Of a stretch of 64,000 nt of DNA, positions 34,535-42,630 are shown piece after piece. The translations under genes and the position numbers were made by a program. The first letter of the stretch is position 1; every line of letters starts with the position of its first letter. The DNA is from Piscibacillus sp052246295. Lineage in GTDB: Bacteria; Bacillota; Bacilli; Bacillales; Alkalibacillaceae. The stretch lies in NCBI GenBank assembly GCA_052246295.1, contig JBQQCO010000019.1; one strand, 5' to 3'. The notes beneath the pieces are model-generated. The model was not told the DNA's origin, made no database searches, and was given only the letters and a program-made list of their open reading frames with translations.

Positions 34535-35527
34535 ATGAGTCAATTTAAAGTAGTCGTTACAGATTACAATTATCATACGTTTGCACCTGAAAAAGAAGTG
34601 TTTGACCAAATGGGGATTGAATTGACACTTGAACAGTGCCAAACAGAAGAAGAAGTCATCGAAAAATGCCGGGATGCTGACGCAATTTTAAACCAATATG
34701 CACCTATTTCTCGAAAAGTCATTGAGAGTTTAGATAATTTAAAAGTTGTTGCTCGCTACGGAATTGGTTTTAACACAGTTGATTTAGAAGCCGCAACAGA
34801 GAATGGTGTTGCAGTTGCTAACGTAACGGATTATTGTTTAGATGAAGTGTCGGATCATGCGATGGCGCTATTACTTTCAAGCGTTCGAAAAGTGACACTA
34901 ATGAATAATGAAGTAAAAAAAGGTAACTGGGATTACAAAGTCGCGATTCCTGTCTATCGAATGAGAGGCCGAAAGTTAGGCTTAATCGGATTTGGTAACA
35001 TTCCGCAGCGCTTAACAGAAAAAGCCCAAGCATTTGGTATTGATGTCATCGCTTATGATCCATTTGTCCCAAAAAAAGTTGCAGACTCTATGAATGTGGA
35101 GCTTGTTGAATTGGAAGAGCTTTACGAGCAATCGGATTATGTGTCAGTTCATCTTCCGTTAAATGATAAAACAAAAGGAATCATTAGCCATGATGCATTT
35201 AAAAAGATGAAAAAAGAAGCTTTCATTATCAATACATCACGTGGTCCTGTAATTGATGAGCAAGCTTTAATTGAAGCATTAGAAAATGGAGAAATTGCAG
35301 GGGCTGGACTGGATGTTTTAGAAACTGAACCGATTGAAGATGGGCACCCGTTCTTAAACATGGATCAAGTCATCCTAAATCCTCACTCTGCATTCTATTC
35401 TGTCGAAGCGGAAGCAGAATTAAAAAGAAAAGCAGCTCAAAACGTAGCAGATGTTCTTTCAGGCTATTTCCCAACGTACTTAGTCAATAAAGATGTTAAA
35501 GAAAACGTAAATTTAAAAGAAAAATAA
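34535..35527 (+). CDS. D-2-hydroxyacid dehydrogenase, CtBP/GhrB-like
   Basis: 330 residues, RBS AAAGGAG. Rossmann LGLIGFGNIPQRL; catalytic Arg in NTSRGP, Glu in ETEPIE, His in NPHSAF. In this operon it may reduce a 2-keto sugar acid such as 2-ketogluconate, or glyoxylate/hydroxypyruvate; this is inferred from neighbours. Last gene of the LacI operon. Confidence 0.85.
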   Translation: MSQFKVVVTDYNYHTFAPEKEVFDQMGIELTLEQCQTEEEVIEKCRDADAILNQYAPISRKVIESLDNLKVVARYGIGFNTVDLEAATENGVAVANVTDYCLDEVSDHAMALLLSSVRKVTLMNNEVKKGNWDYKVAIPVYRMRGRKLGLIGFGNIPQRLTEKAQAFGIDVIAYDPFVPKKVADSMNVELVELEELYEQSDYVSVHLPLNDKTKGIISHDAFKKMKKEAFIINTSRGPVIDEQALIEALENGEIAGAGLDVLETEPIEDGHPFLNMDQVILNPHSAFYSVEAEAELKRKAAQNVADVLSGYFPTYLVNKDVKENVNLKEK

Positions 35528-35532
35528 TGTCG

Positions 35533-35560
35533 ATAGCTACCGAGTTTAGGTAGCTATTTT
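35533..35560 (+). terminator. Terminator of the LacI-rpiA-kdgK operon
   Basis: Nine-base stem ATAGCTACC / GGTAGCTAT with a 7-base loop, then TTT and a T-rich tail. Confidence 0.8.
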
Positions 35561-35572
35561 CATTTATTAAAA

Positions 35573-35601
35573 TTTAAATCGCCTGATTCGCGTGGTATAA
35601 T
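35573..35601 (+). promoter_or_regulatory. Promoter of the chromate transporter pair
   Basis: TTTAAA, 17 bases, TATAAT with an extended -10 TGG directly before it. Confidence 0.55.
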
Positions 35602-35623
35602 TTGTGAGGATGAGGTGAAAGAC

Positions 35624-36196
35624 ATGAATTGGAAATTACAGAAAGATATTTTTATTAGTTTCTTTAGATCAAGCATGCTTGGCTATGGTGGTGGGCCATC
35701 TACCATTCCATTAGTTTATAAAGAAGTGGTCGATACATATAAGTGGATGTCAGATGAAGAATTTAGTGATTTACTCGCTATTACGAATACACTGCCAGGC
35801 CCAATGTTAACAAAAATGGCGGGGTATATCGGTTACCGTGTTGGCGGTGTTGCCGGGATGATTTCAGCACTCATTTCAGCGGTTCTTCCAACAGTTTTAA
35901 TTATGATTTTTCTAATAGGTTTCTTAATAAAATTTCGGGATTCAAACATTGTGCAAGGTATGACAGCTGCAATCACACCTGTCGTTGGGGTGCTACTTTT
36001 AACCTTAACCTGGTCATTTGCGAAAAGATCTAAACAAGACCTTGGTTGGGTATATGCAAGTCTATTAATCGTTGGTGGAGCTATCTTGTACACGGCTGTT
36101 GGTGTTCATCCAGCTATTATCATAGCAACACTCATATTATTTGCTATTTTTAAATCGCCTAAAACAGCAGAAAAAAAGGCGGGTGAAACATCATGA
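35624..36196 (+). CDS. Chromate transporter family subunit 1 (short CHR)
   Basis: 190 residues from ATG 35624 (GGATGAGGTGAAAGAC upstream). CHR motifs YGGGPSTIPLV, NTLPGPMLTKMAGYIGY and five or six membrane spans. Half-size CHR proteins come in adjacent pairs that act together to export chromate or a related anion. The stop overlaps the next start (ATGA). Confidence 0.88.
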   Translation: MNWKLQKDIFISFFRSSMLGYGGGPSTIPLVYKEVVDTYKWMSDEEFSDLLAITNTLPGPMLTKMAGYIGYRVGGVAGMISALISAVLPTVLIMIFLIGFLIKFRDSNIVQGMTAAITPVVGVLLLTLTWSFAKRSKQDLGWVYASLLIVGGAILYTAVGVHPAIIIATLILFAIFKSPKTAEKKAGETS

Positions 36197-36726
36197 AGGA
36201 ACTATGGGAATTATTTGTGGCCTTTTTAATTCCGGGAATTGTCGGATATGGAGGCGGCCCTGCTTCAATTCCGTTAGTTGAGCACGAAGTTGTCAAAAAC
36301 TATGAATTTATGACGACAAATGAATTCGGAGAAGTTTTAGCTTTAGCAAATGCGCTGCCTGGGCCAATAGCGACAAAAATGGCTGGATATATAGGCTATG
36401 AAGTGGCTGGCACATTAGGTTCGACAATAGCGCTTTTTGCAACAGTCGTGCCATCTTTACTTGCGATGATTTTTTTACTTGGAATATTGACGAAATATAA
36501 AGACTCGCCAAAAGTAAAACGAATTACAATTTACGTTCGACCCATCATTGCTGTTTTAATGGGGTACCTAACGTTTCAGTTTTTCGATTCATCAGTTGAG
36601 TCTGCTGGTTGGACACAAACGGTGCTCTTAGTAATCGTCAGTTTAATTTTATTAGAGAGATTTAAAGTACACCCTGCGTGGGTCGTTGCTGGTTCATTGG
36701 TTTATGGAGCCGTTATCTTATCTTAA
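36193..36726 (+). CDS. Chromate transporter family subunit 2 (short CHR)
   Basis: 177 residues. Same fold as the previous protein (YGGGPASIPLV, ANALPGPIATKMAGYIGY), so the pair arose by duplication. Translationally coupled through the four-base overlap. A weak palindrome AATATTTCC / GGAAATATT at 36760-36779 may end the transcript. Confidence 0.88.
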   Translation: MKELWELFVAFLIPGIVGYGGGPASIPLVEHEVVKNYEFMTTNEFGEVLALANALPGPIATKMAGYIGYEVAGTLGSTIALFATVVPSLLAMIFLLGILTKYKDSPKVKRITIYVRPIIAVLMGYLTFQFFDSSVESAGWTQTVLLVIVSLILLERFKVHPAWVVAGSLVYGAVILS

Positions 36727-36870
36727 AATAGTGTCGAAAACACAATTTCATATTTCTACAATATTTCCAAGGAAATATTTCAAAATTCTCCATGATGTCG
36801 AGTGGTGGATGATATTTTTTCAAAAACGTATCAGCTTTCGATATAATTAGATTTAAAAGGAGGATGACTA

Positions 36871-37698
36871 ATGATTCAATCTCTACAAGATCGGATAAAA
36901 TTAAATAACGGTGTCGATATGCCAGGGTTCGGACTTGGCGTTTACAAGGCTGAGGATGGTAAGGAAGTTGTCGAAGCTGTTCGAACAGCCGTAGATAATG
37001 GTTATCGTCTGATTGATACGGCGTCTTTTTATGAAAACGAACGCGGTGTCGGTGAAGGCATTCGTGAATCAAGTGTCTCTCGTGACGATCTTTTTATTAC
37101 GACCAAGGTATGGAATGATGAACAGGGCTACGACGAAACGTTGCGCGCCTTTGAGAGAAGCTTAGAGCGACTAAAGCTAGACTATTTAGATCTTTACTTA
37201 ATACATTGGCCAGTTAAAGAGCGTTTACAAGATACGTGGAAAGCGATGGAACGTCTCTATGAAGAAGGAATTATCAAAGCAATAGGCGTCAGCAACTTTC
37301 ACGTACATCATTTACAAAAACTATTCACAAAAGCTAATGTGAAACCAACAGTGAATCAGATTGAATTTCATCCACATTTAACACAAAACGATGTAAAAGC
37401 ATTTTGTGAAAAGGAAGCAATTCAAATGGAGGCTTGGTCTCCAATGAAGAAAGGCCGACTTTTTGATGATCCAACGATTGTTGAAATTGCGGAACGTCAT
37501 GGCAAATCACCTGCTCAAATTATATTACGCTGGGATGTTCAACACAAAGTTATTACGATTCCGAAGTCTGTGACACCTAGTCGTATCAGGGATAATGCTG
37601 ATATATTTGACTTTTCGTTATCTCAAGATGAAATGGAACAAATTGATCGTTTAAACAAAAATGAACGAACAGGAATGAACCCAAACGAATTCGATTAA
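36871..37698 (+). CDS. Aldo/keto reductase
   Basis: 275 residues, RBS AAAAGGAGGATG. Catalytic Asp and Tyr in LIDTASFYENE, Lys in FITTKVWN, His in LIHWPV; NADPH-binding region ITIPKSVTPSRIRDN. Close in build to YvgN/YtbE of Bacillus, which reduce glyoxal, methylglyoxal and other aldehydes. Probably co-transcribed with the FAH-family gene downstream (22 bases). Confidence 0.9.
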   Translation: MIQSLQDRIKLNNGVDMPGFGLGVYKAEDGKEVVEAVRTAVDNGYRLIDTASFYENERGVGEGIRESSVSRDDLFITTKVWNDEQGYDETLRAFERSLERLKLDYLDLYLIHWPVKERLQDTWKAMERLYEEGIIKAIGVSNFHVHHLQKLFTKANVKPTVNQIEFHPHLTQNDVKAFCEKEAIQMEAWSPMKKGRLFDDPTIVEIAERHGKSPAQIILRWDVQHKVITIPKSVTPSRIRDNADIFDFSLSQDEMEQIDRLNKNERTGMNPNEFD

Positions 37699-37720
37699 GA
37701 GGAGAGGGGCGTTATAGCCT

Positions 37721-38566
37721 ATGAAGTTGTTATCGTTTAATTATCAAGATACGACTTATTGGGGAGTTTTAAGAGAAGACGGCATTTATTATTCAGATCA
37801 TCTTATGACGTATTTTCCAAATCTACTTTCGGTCATCGAGAATTTCCATCATCTAAGCTTGGGAAATGACTTAAATAAGTTCGTGGAATGCGATGAGGTT
37901 GAGATTTTACCGCCTTATAAGCCCAATAAAAACATTATGTGTATCGGTAAAAACTATCGCGAGCATGCGATGGAGATGACAAATGATCCAAAATCAGTGC
38001 CAAAGGACCCTGTTGTTTTTACCAAATCACCAACGTGCGTGGTTGGTGATGGGAAACCAGTTAAGGCTCATCAAGCTGTTACTGAACAATTGGATTACGA
38101 GGGTGAACTTGCTGTTATAATTGGTAAAAAGGGGATTAATATTGCTGAAGAAGAGGCTTTAGACTATGTTTTCGGGTATACGATTATGAATGATGTTACA
38201 GCCCGTGATCTTCAGAAGAAACACACACAGTTTTTTAAAGGTAAATCATTAGACACATTCGCACCAATTGGGCCTCATATTGTGACTGCTGATGAAATCT
38301 CAGATGTTCAAGGTCTAAATATTCAAACGCGTGTTAACGATGAACTTAGACAAAACGGTAATACAAAAGACATGATTTTCTCAGTCGCAAAGCTGATTGA
38401 AGTGCTTTCGCAAGGTATGACACTTGAGCCTGGTGACATTATTGCCACAGGTACGCCAAGTGGTGTTGGAAAAGGATTTAATCCGCCAAAGTTTTTAAAG
38501 TCTAACGACACGGTTACAATTATGGTTGAAGGAATTGGAACGCTAAGAAACTTCATCGTGGAATAA
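37721..38566 (+). CDS. Fumarylacetoacetate hydrolase family protein
   Basis: 281 residues, RBS GGAGAGGGG. Metal-binding acidic residues lie in LDYEGELAVIIG and FGYTIMNDVTARDLQ; the C-terminal DIIATGTPSGVGKG loop is standard. Family members hydrolyse or decarboxylate 2-keto acids or acylpyruvates (compare YisK, FAHD1). Substrate not determinable. Confidence 0.88.
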   Translation: MKLLSFNYQDTTYWGVLREDGIYYSDHLMTYFPNLLSVIENFHHLSLGNDLNKFVECDEVEILPPYKPNKNIMCIGKNYREHAMEMTNDPKSVPKDPVVFTKSPTCVVGDGKPVKAHQAVTEQLDYEGELAVIIGKKGINIAEEEALDYVFGYTIMNDVTARDLQKKHTQFFKGKSLDTFAPIGPHIVTADEISDVQGLNIQTRVNDELRQNGNTKDMIFSVAKLIEVLSQGMTLEPGDIIATGTPSGVGKGFNPPKFLKSNDTVTIMVEGIGTLRNFIVE

Positions 38567-38600
38567 AAGGTAAAATGAAGACAAGTTAATCCTATGAATC

Positions 38601-38639
38601 TAATAATGCCCTCTGTCAATTTGACAAAGGGCATTATTA
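38601..38639. terminator. Bidirectional terminator
   Basis: Stem TAATAATGCCCT / AGGGCATTATTA with an inner TGTCA / TGACA pair, between converging genes. Confidence 0.85.
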
Positions 38640-38668
38640 TTACTCATTAACATTATTGTGTAACTATA

Positions 38669-38950
38669 CTAACCTATAACTTTTGTTTTTAATACAATTT
38701 GGTCAAGGTGTTTACGATAATCTGGAGATGATGTTTTATAAGCATAATAGTGGCGATGACATAACCCTAAACTCTTAATATCAAGATCGCAATTTTTAAC
38801 TGCACATGTACGAATTTTTCTTCTAGGTTTATATGTTATATGAACATTACCATGCCTTCTTAATCTAGTGTAATGCATTTCACAAAGTTGTTTAGTTTGG
38901 ACCTTAATAGGATTTGAACAACCTTCTACACAACATTTGTCTTTATTCAT
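38669..38950 (-). CDS. Small protein with two Cys/His zinc-binding units
   Basis: 93 residues from ATG 38950 behind AGGAGGGTG. Two repeated units: C6-x4-C11-x11-C23-x2-H26 and C49-x4-C54-x9-C64-x2-H67, the first ending HYTRLRRHG. This knuckle (GLCxxHYxRxRRHG) is often seen next to HNH nucleases and in phage proteins, but no HNH core is present. Basic, probably nucleic-acid binding. It lies 94 bases downstream of the CheY-like gene on the same strand with no terminator between, so it may share the c-di-GMP-controlled transcript. Confidence 0.75.
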   Translation of the reverse strand: MNKDKCCVEGCSNPIKVQTKQLCEMHYTRLRRHGNVHITYKPRRKIRTCAVKNCDLDIKSLGLCHRHYYAYKTSSPDYRKHLDQIVLKTKVIG

Positions 38951-39043
38951 CATTCACCCTCCTAGTGTTTAGTGCTGATATCAACCGATTTGAGTTTCAT
39001 TTGGCAAACCTAACGCATCATAAAACCTTACTTATAAATGAAT

Positions 39044-39406
39044 CTAAGTTGAAGTAATAGTTTTTCTTAAAACTAGATCTAATTGTTCAAAGTATGGTTT
39101 AATAATGAATCCTTTGGCGCCTATCTGATTGGCTTCTTCAATATTATTATGTGTTGCCATAGAAGAACACATAATAATATTGGCATGGGAGTCATAATCT
39201 AAAATCTCCCTTAATGCCGTTAAGCCATCAACTTTAGGCATGGTGATATCTAAACACACAAGGGTTGGATGTCTTTGTTTGTACAAGTCAATTGCTTCTT
39301 GTCCATCAGAAGCTTCTACTATCACTTGATACCCACGTGCTTGAATAAATCGCTTTAACCACTTTCGCATAAACTTAGAGTCATCTGCAATCATAACAGT
39401 TACCAT
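39044..39406 (-). CDS. Stand-alone CheY-like response regulator
   Basis: 120 residues, receiver domain only. Acidic pocket Asp8-Asp9, phospho-acceptor Asp53 in LVCLDITMP, Ser82 near MCSSM, Lys103 in FIIKPY: all receiver residues present. The ATG overlaps the TAA of a 30-residue leader ORF (ATGGTAA), so translation is probably coupled. A c-di-GMP-I riboswitch stands upstream. True chemotaxis CheY is usually in the fla/che operon, so this is an extra receiver, perhaps for motility or cell-wall remodelling (the divergent gene is an amidase). Confidence 0.88.
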   Translation of the reverse strand: MVTVMIADDSKFMRKWLKRFIQARGYQVIVEASDGQEAIDLYKQRHPTLVCLDITMPKVDGLTALREILDYDSHANIIMCSSMATHNNIEEANQIGAKGFIIKPYFEQLDLVLRKTITST

Positions 39407-39492
39407 AATAATGAGGACTCCTCATTAAAGGTACCCTTAAAACATGACTCCAAATTCAATGTTGAAAATAACTCAACTTGAATGGAATTCAT
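39400..39492 (-). CDS. 30-residue leader peptide between riboswitch and CheY-like gene
   Basis: ATG at 39492 with an excellent RBS (GAAGGAGGATATCAA). Translates to a 30-residue peptide beginning MNSIQVELFSTLNL and ending SSLLW, stop TAA inside the first codons of the CheY-like gene. The RBS follows directly on the riboswitch 3' end, so ligand-dependent RBS access would act first on this ORF and through coupling on the response regulator. I do not recognise the peptide. Confidence 0.6.
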   Translation of the reverse strand: MNSIQVELFSTLNLESCFKGTFNEESSLLW

Positions 39493-39502
39493 TTGATATC
39501 CT

Positions 39503-39600
39503 CCTTCGGCGACTAGGCTACCATGACGTTTAGTTATAACGTTTTAGGCCCTTAGTTTTGCGTCCTTACCTTTCGATAAGTTTGCCATTATCGGTTGGAA
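39503..39600 (-). ncRNA. c-di-GMP-I (GEMM-I) riboswitch controlling the CheY-like gene
   Basis: Read on the minus strand: TGGCAAACTTATC, GAAA tetraloop, GGTAAGGACGCAAAACTAAG, GGCCTAAAACG, then CATGGTAGCCTAGTCGCC. These are the conserved GEMM-I blocks in order. The closing stem GGC / GCC ends three bases before the RBS GAAGGAGGAT, which argues for control of translation. A minus-strand extended -10 (TGGTAAAAT, 39615-39623) lies just upstream. Confidence 0.88.
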
Positions 39601-39817
39601 TAAAATATAGAACTATTTTACCATATAACTATTCAGATAGCACCATCTGATCATCGAATAAAGTTTAATCTAGCATTGATGTGAAAACTTTTCACGAACT
39701 AGGCTACACTACGCCTACCTATTAAACTATTTAATCTATAAATTTTTGTTATAAGTGTTTAATAGTTTAAAAGATTGGACATAACTAGAATCAACTCATT
39801 AAAGGGAGGGTTTATAG
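39601..39817. promoter_or_regulatory. Divergent control region between the riboswitch and amidase genes
   Basis: Holds the probable riboswitch promoter (39615-39623) and an inverted repeat GTGAAAACTTTTCAC at 39681-39695 that could be an operator. AT-rich, no gene. Confidence 0.4.
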
Positions 39818-40882
39818 ATGAAGTTATATACGAAAGTTTTGCTGGTGCTCAGTCTAGTATTGATATTTTCTATGTCACTGACGGTTCAAGCGGACGAAGC
39901 TCCAATATATGAAGTTACAGCAGATTATTTGAATGTGAGAGAGGAGCCTTCATTAGAAGGACGTATTGTTGCTGTATTGGAGAAAGGTGATCAAGTAAGA
40001 GTTTTTGATGAAAATGATGGTTGGGTAAAAACGTATTACAATGAAGAGGAAGTATGGATTTCGACAGCGTATTTGAAGGAAGTAAAAGAAGATGTAGAGG
40101 TTAATGAAGATACTGAAAAGGTTAAGGTAAACGTTGAGAACGCACATATTCGATCAGGTTCAAGTGTGGAACATTCTGTTGTTGGCTATGCTCAGTTTGG
40201 AGATACTTTTTATTTACTAGATTCTGAGAATGATTGGCATAAGATTAAGTTAGAAGATGAAAAAGTAGATGCAGGATGGATTGCTAGTTTTTTAACGGAA
40301 CGAGTTGACGAAGAGGAAGTAAGTGAGGAAGAGGTTGAACAATTAGTTGAGGGTGCTTTTGATAATATAGAAGTTGTACTAGACATTGGGCATGGTGGAA
40401 AAGATGGAGGTGCTGTTAGTGGCGGTATTCTTGAAAAAGACTTACTACTTGATACCGGACTAGCAGTGGCTGAAAAGTTAGAAGAAGCAGGGATCTCAGT
40501 CACATTGACAAGGGACGAGGACCAATACGTATCGTTAGATGATCGCGTGGAAATTAGTCGGAAACAAGACCCAGATGTGTTCATTAGCTTGCATTATGAC
40601 TCTTACCATGATTCTTCAGTCAATGGTACAACTGTGTTCTATCATCAAGATAAGGAATTAGCTGAGTCATTTAAAAATGCTATGAGTGAGCATACTTCGC
40701 TAAAAAGTCGTGATTCAAAAAAGGCGCTTTACAAAGTGCTGACAAATAACCAAGCACCATCGGTATTAATGGAATTAGGTTTTGTCACAAATGCTAATGA
40801 CTTATCAATCATTCAAACAGAAGAGTATTATGATCAAGTTGCTGAAGCAATCAAGCACGGATTGATGGATTATTTTGAGTAG
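39818..40882 (+). CDS. N-acetylmuramoyl-L-alanine amidase with two SH3 domains
   Basis: 354 residues, RBS AAAGGGAGGG. Signal peptide (1-25, ending VQADEA), SH3b domains at about 28-85 (ADYLNVREEPS) and 105-165 (NAHIRSGSSVEHS), an acidic linker, then an Amidase_3 domain with zinc ligands in VLDIGHGGKDGG, GILEKDL and SLHYDSYHDS and catalytic Glu in MELGFVTN. It cuts the amide between MurNAc and the peptide stem in the cell wall. Divergent from the c-di-GMP-regulated CheY gene. Confidence 0.92.
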   Translation: MKLYTKVLLVLSLVLIFSMSLTVQADEAPIYEVTADYLNVREEPSLEGRIVAVLEKGDQVRVFDENDGWVKTYYNEEEVWISTAYLKEVKEDVEVNEDTEKVKVNVENAHIRSGSSVEHSVVGYAQFGDTFYLLDSENDWHKIKLEDEKVDAGWIASFLTERVDEEEVSEEEVEQLVEGAFDNIEVVLDIGHGGKDGGAVSGGILEKDLLLDTGLAVAEKLEEAGISVTLTRDEDQYVSLDDRVEISRKQDPDVFISLHYDSYHDSSVNGTTVFYHQDKELAESFKNAMSEHTSLKSRDSKKALYKVLTNNQAPSVLMELGFVTNANDLSIIQTEEYYDQVAEAIKHGLMDYFE

Positions 40883-40888
40883 ATTAAG

Positions 40889-41075
40889 GGCATTACACGA
40901 AAACTTTGTTGCTCTAGAGCGACAGTAGGGATTGTTTCATGAACAATTGAAGGTATTATAGCGAAACTTATACTAACTTCAAGTGCACACGACCTAGTTT
41001 CATGTGCACTTGAAATCATTTTACGTACAATTGACAGGATTACACGTGCACATAATGTGATTTCAACGACATTTG
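40889..41075. repeat. Possible degenerate array C related to array B
   Basis: AGCGACAGTAGGGATTG at 40918, AGCGAAACTT at 40960 (42 later) and AACGACATTTGCG at 41065 (147 = 7 x 21 later) resemble the array B unit. Intermediate copies are badly decayed. Within it TTCAAGTGCAC / GTGCACTTGAA (about 40978-41013) forms an 11-base inverted repeat with a 15-base loop. Confidence 0.35.
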
Positions 41076-41102
41076 CGTAAAATATGGAGCCATACAATAT
41101 GG

Positions 41103-41150
41103 AAAAAGCTGAATATTAGGTGTTAGATCACACCCAACATTCAGCTTTTT
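41103..41150. terminator. Bidirectional terminator between amidase and gntK
   Basis: Stem AAAAAGCTGAAT / ATTCAGCTTTTT with inner GGTGT / ACACC pairs; A and T tracts at both ends serve the two converging genes. Confidence 0.85.
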
Positions 41151-41154
41151 TTAT

Positions 41155-42618
41155 TTAATTTAACTTCCTAAACGTCTCTTTTAGTTGATCATACAATCCT
41201 TGATAAATATCAAATTGTTCTTGATAAATTTCGTGGTTCGTCATGTAAGGTTCGATTTCGGCTTTCATCGGAATCGAATTTTTTATATCTTCTAACTTAT
41301 AGCCCTTCACGGCACCTAAAGCGAGCCAAGCAGCTCCCCAGGCTGAGCTCTGATGACTTTCAGGAACTTTTACAGGTTTTCCAAACGTATCGGCTAACAT
41401 CTGTAACCATAGACTTGAACGGGCAAAGCCACCACTTGCGAACAATGTCTTATGATGATTGCCTAATCGCTCTAAAACATGGCCTATATGATAAATAGAA
41501 AAGATGACACCTTCCATACTAGCGCGAATTAAGTGCTCTTTATTATGCTGTGGTTGTAAGCCAATGTAACTTCCTTTAGCTTGTGCATCCCAGAATGGGG
41601 CACGTTCGCCGTTTAAGTAAGGTAAGAATATAAGCTTGTCAGAACCTGGCGCTGCTGACTCGGCTAACCGGTTCATTTCATCCATTGAGTATTGGTGATG
41701 TTCACTTGAAATTAGATCTTGAACCCATTTTAGAACGATGCCTCCGTTATTTGTCGGCCCGCCTGTAATCCATGAATCATCGGTGAATGAATACGAGAAA
41801 ATCTCTTGTTTTGAATCAATAAGTGGTTCACTTGAAAACTGACGAATAGCACCACTCGTTCCAATGGTGATGGCTGTCTCACCTGGATTGATTGCTCCAA
41901 TCCCAAGGTTGGCTAATGGTCCATCACTACCTGCTAGTACTACTGGTGTTTGTTGATTTATGCCCATTTGTTCGGCAATTTCTGATTTCATATTTGTTAG
42001 TTTTGTAAAAGGTGAAACAGGTTCAAATAACTGCTCTTTTGATATATGAGCTTCAACCAATGCTTGTGGGTCCCATTTTAAGTCATGAATATTGAACAGT
42101 CCTGTTGCGGCTGCCATTGAGTAGTCGACGACTTTTTCACCAAACCAGCGATAAACTAAATATTCTTTGACCGAGACGAAGTAATTCGCTTGATGAAAAT
42201 AATCAATTTTATGATTGCCCATCCATTTTAGTTTAGCTAGTGGGCTCATCGGATGAAGTGGTGTTCCCGTATTTAAGTATACGGTTGACGAAATCTCAGA
42301 AGCTTCTTCTGTACTTCTTTTATCCGCCCAGATAATCGCATTTGATAAAGCATTACCTTCCTGATCAATAGCGATTAAGGAGTGCATAGCTGTAGAAAAA
42401 CCAATCCCAAACAATTCTCCTGAATGACCTTGTATCGCTTGTCTAATAGCTGTTATTGTCGCTTCTTCGATTTGTCTTGGATCTTGCTCGGCCCAGCCTG
42501 ACTCAGGGTGAATGATGGGATAAGGTTGTTCGTTCTCCGCTAACACTTTCCCGTCTAAGTTAAACAAAACTGCTTTGGCACTGGTTGTTCCGATGTCTAA
42601 ACCTAGTATGCTTGTCAT
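41155..42618 (-). CDS. gntK: Gluconate kinase, FGGY family
   Basis: 487 residues from ATG 42618 behind AAAGGATG. FGGY signatures: LGLDIGTTSAKAVLF, the GTSGAIR ATP loop and LFASGGFARSSLW near the C-terminus. Phosphorylates gluconate to 6-phosphogluconate. It follows an RpiR-type regulator by 12 bases on the same strand and is divergent from gnd, whose product uses 6-phosphogluconate, so gluconate (not xylulose or glycerol) is the likely substrate. Confidence 0.87.
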   Translation of the reverse strand: MTSILGLDIGTTSAKAVLFNLDGKVLAENEQPYPIIHPESGWAEQDPRQIEEATITAIRQAIQGHSGELFGIGFSTAMHSLIAIDQEGNALSNAIIWADKRSTEEASEISSTVYLNTGTPLHPMSPLAKLKWMGNHKIDYFHQANYFVSVKEYLVYRWFGEKVVDYSMAAATGLFNIHDLKWDPQALVEAHISKEQLFEPVSPFTKLTNMKSEIAEQMGINQQTPVVLAGSDGPLANLGIGAINPGETAITIGTSGAIRQFSSEPLIDSKQEIFSYSFTDDSWITGGPTNNGGIVLKWVQDLISSEHHQYSMDEMNRLAESAAPGSDKLIFLPYLNGERAPFWDAQAKGSYIGLQPQHNKEHLIRASMEGVIFSIYHIGHVLERLGNHHKTLFASGGFARSSLWLQMLADTFGKPVKVPESHQSSAWGAAWLALGAVKGYKLEDIKNSIPMKAEIEPYMTNHEIYQEQFDIYQGLYDQLKETFRKLN

Positions 42619-42630
42619 TCTTAACATCCT

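Noticed and set aside
36713..37072. 119-residue minus-strand frame over the aldo/keto reductase start
   Set aside because: Shadow of the real gene on the plus strand; no RBS and odd composition.
39575..39625. Sigma-D (flagellar) promoter CCGATAA before the second riboswitch
   Set aside because: No TAAA at the right distance, and the motif falls within the riboswitch 5' end.
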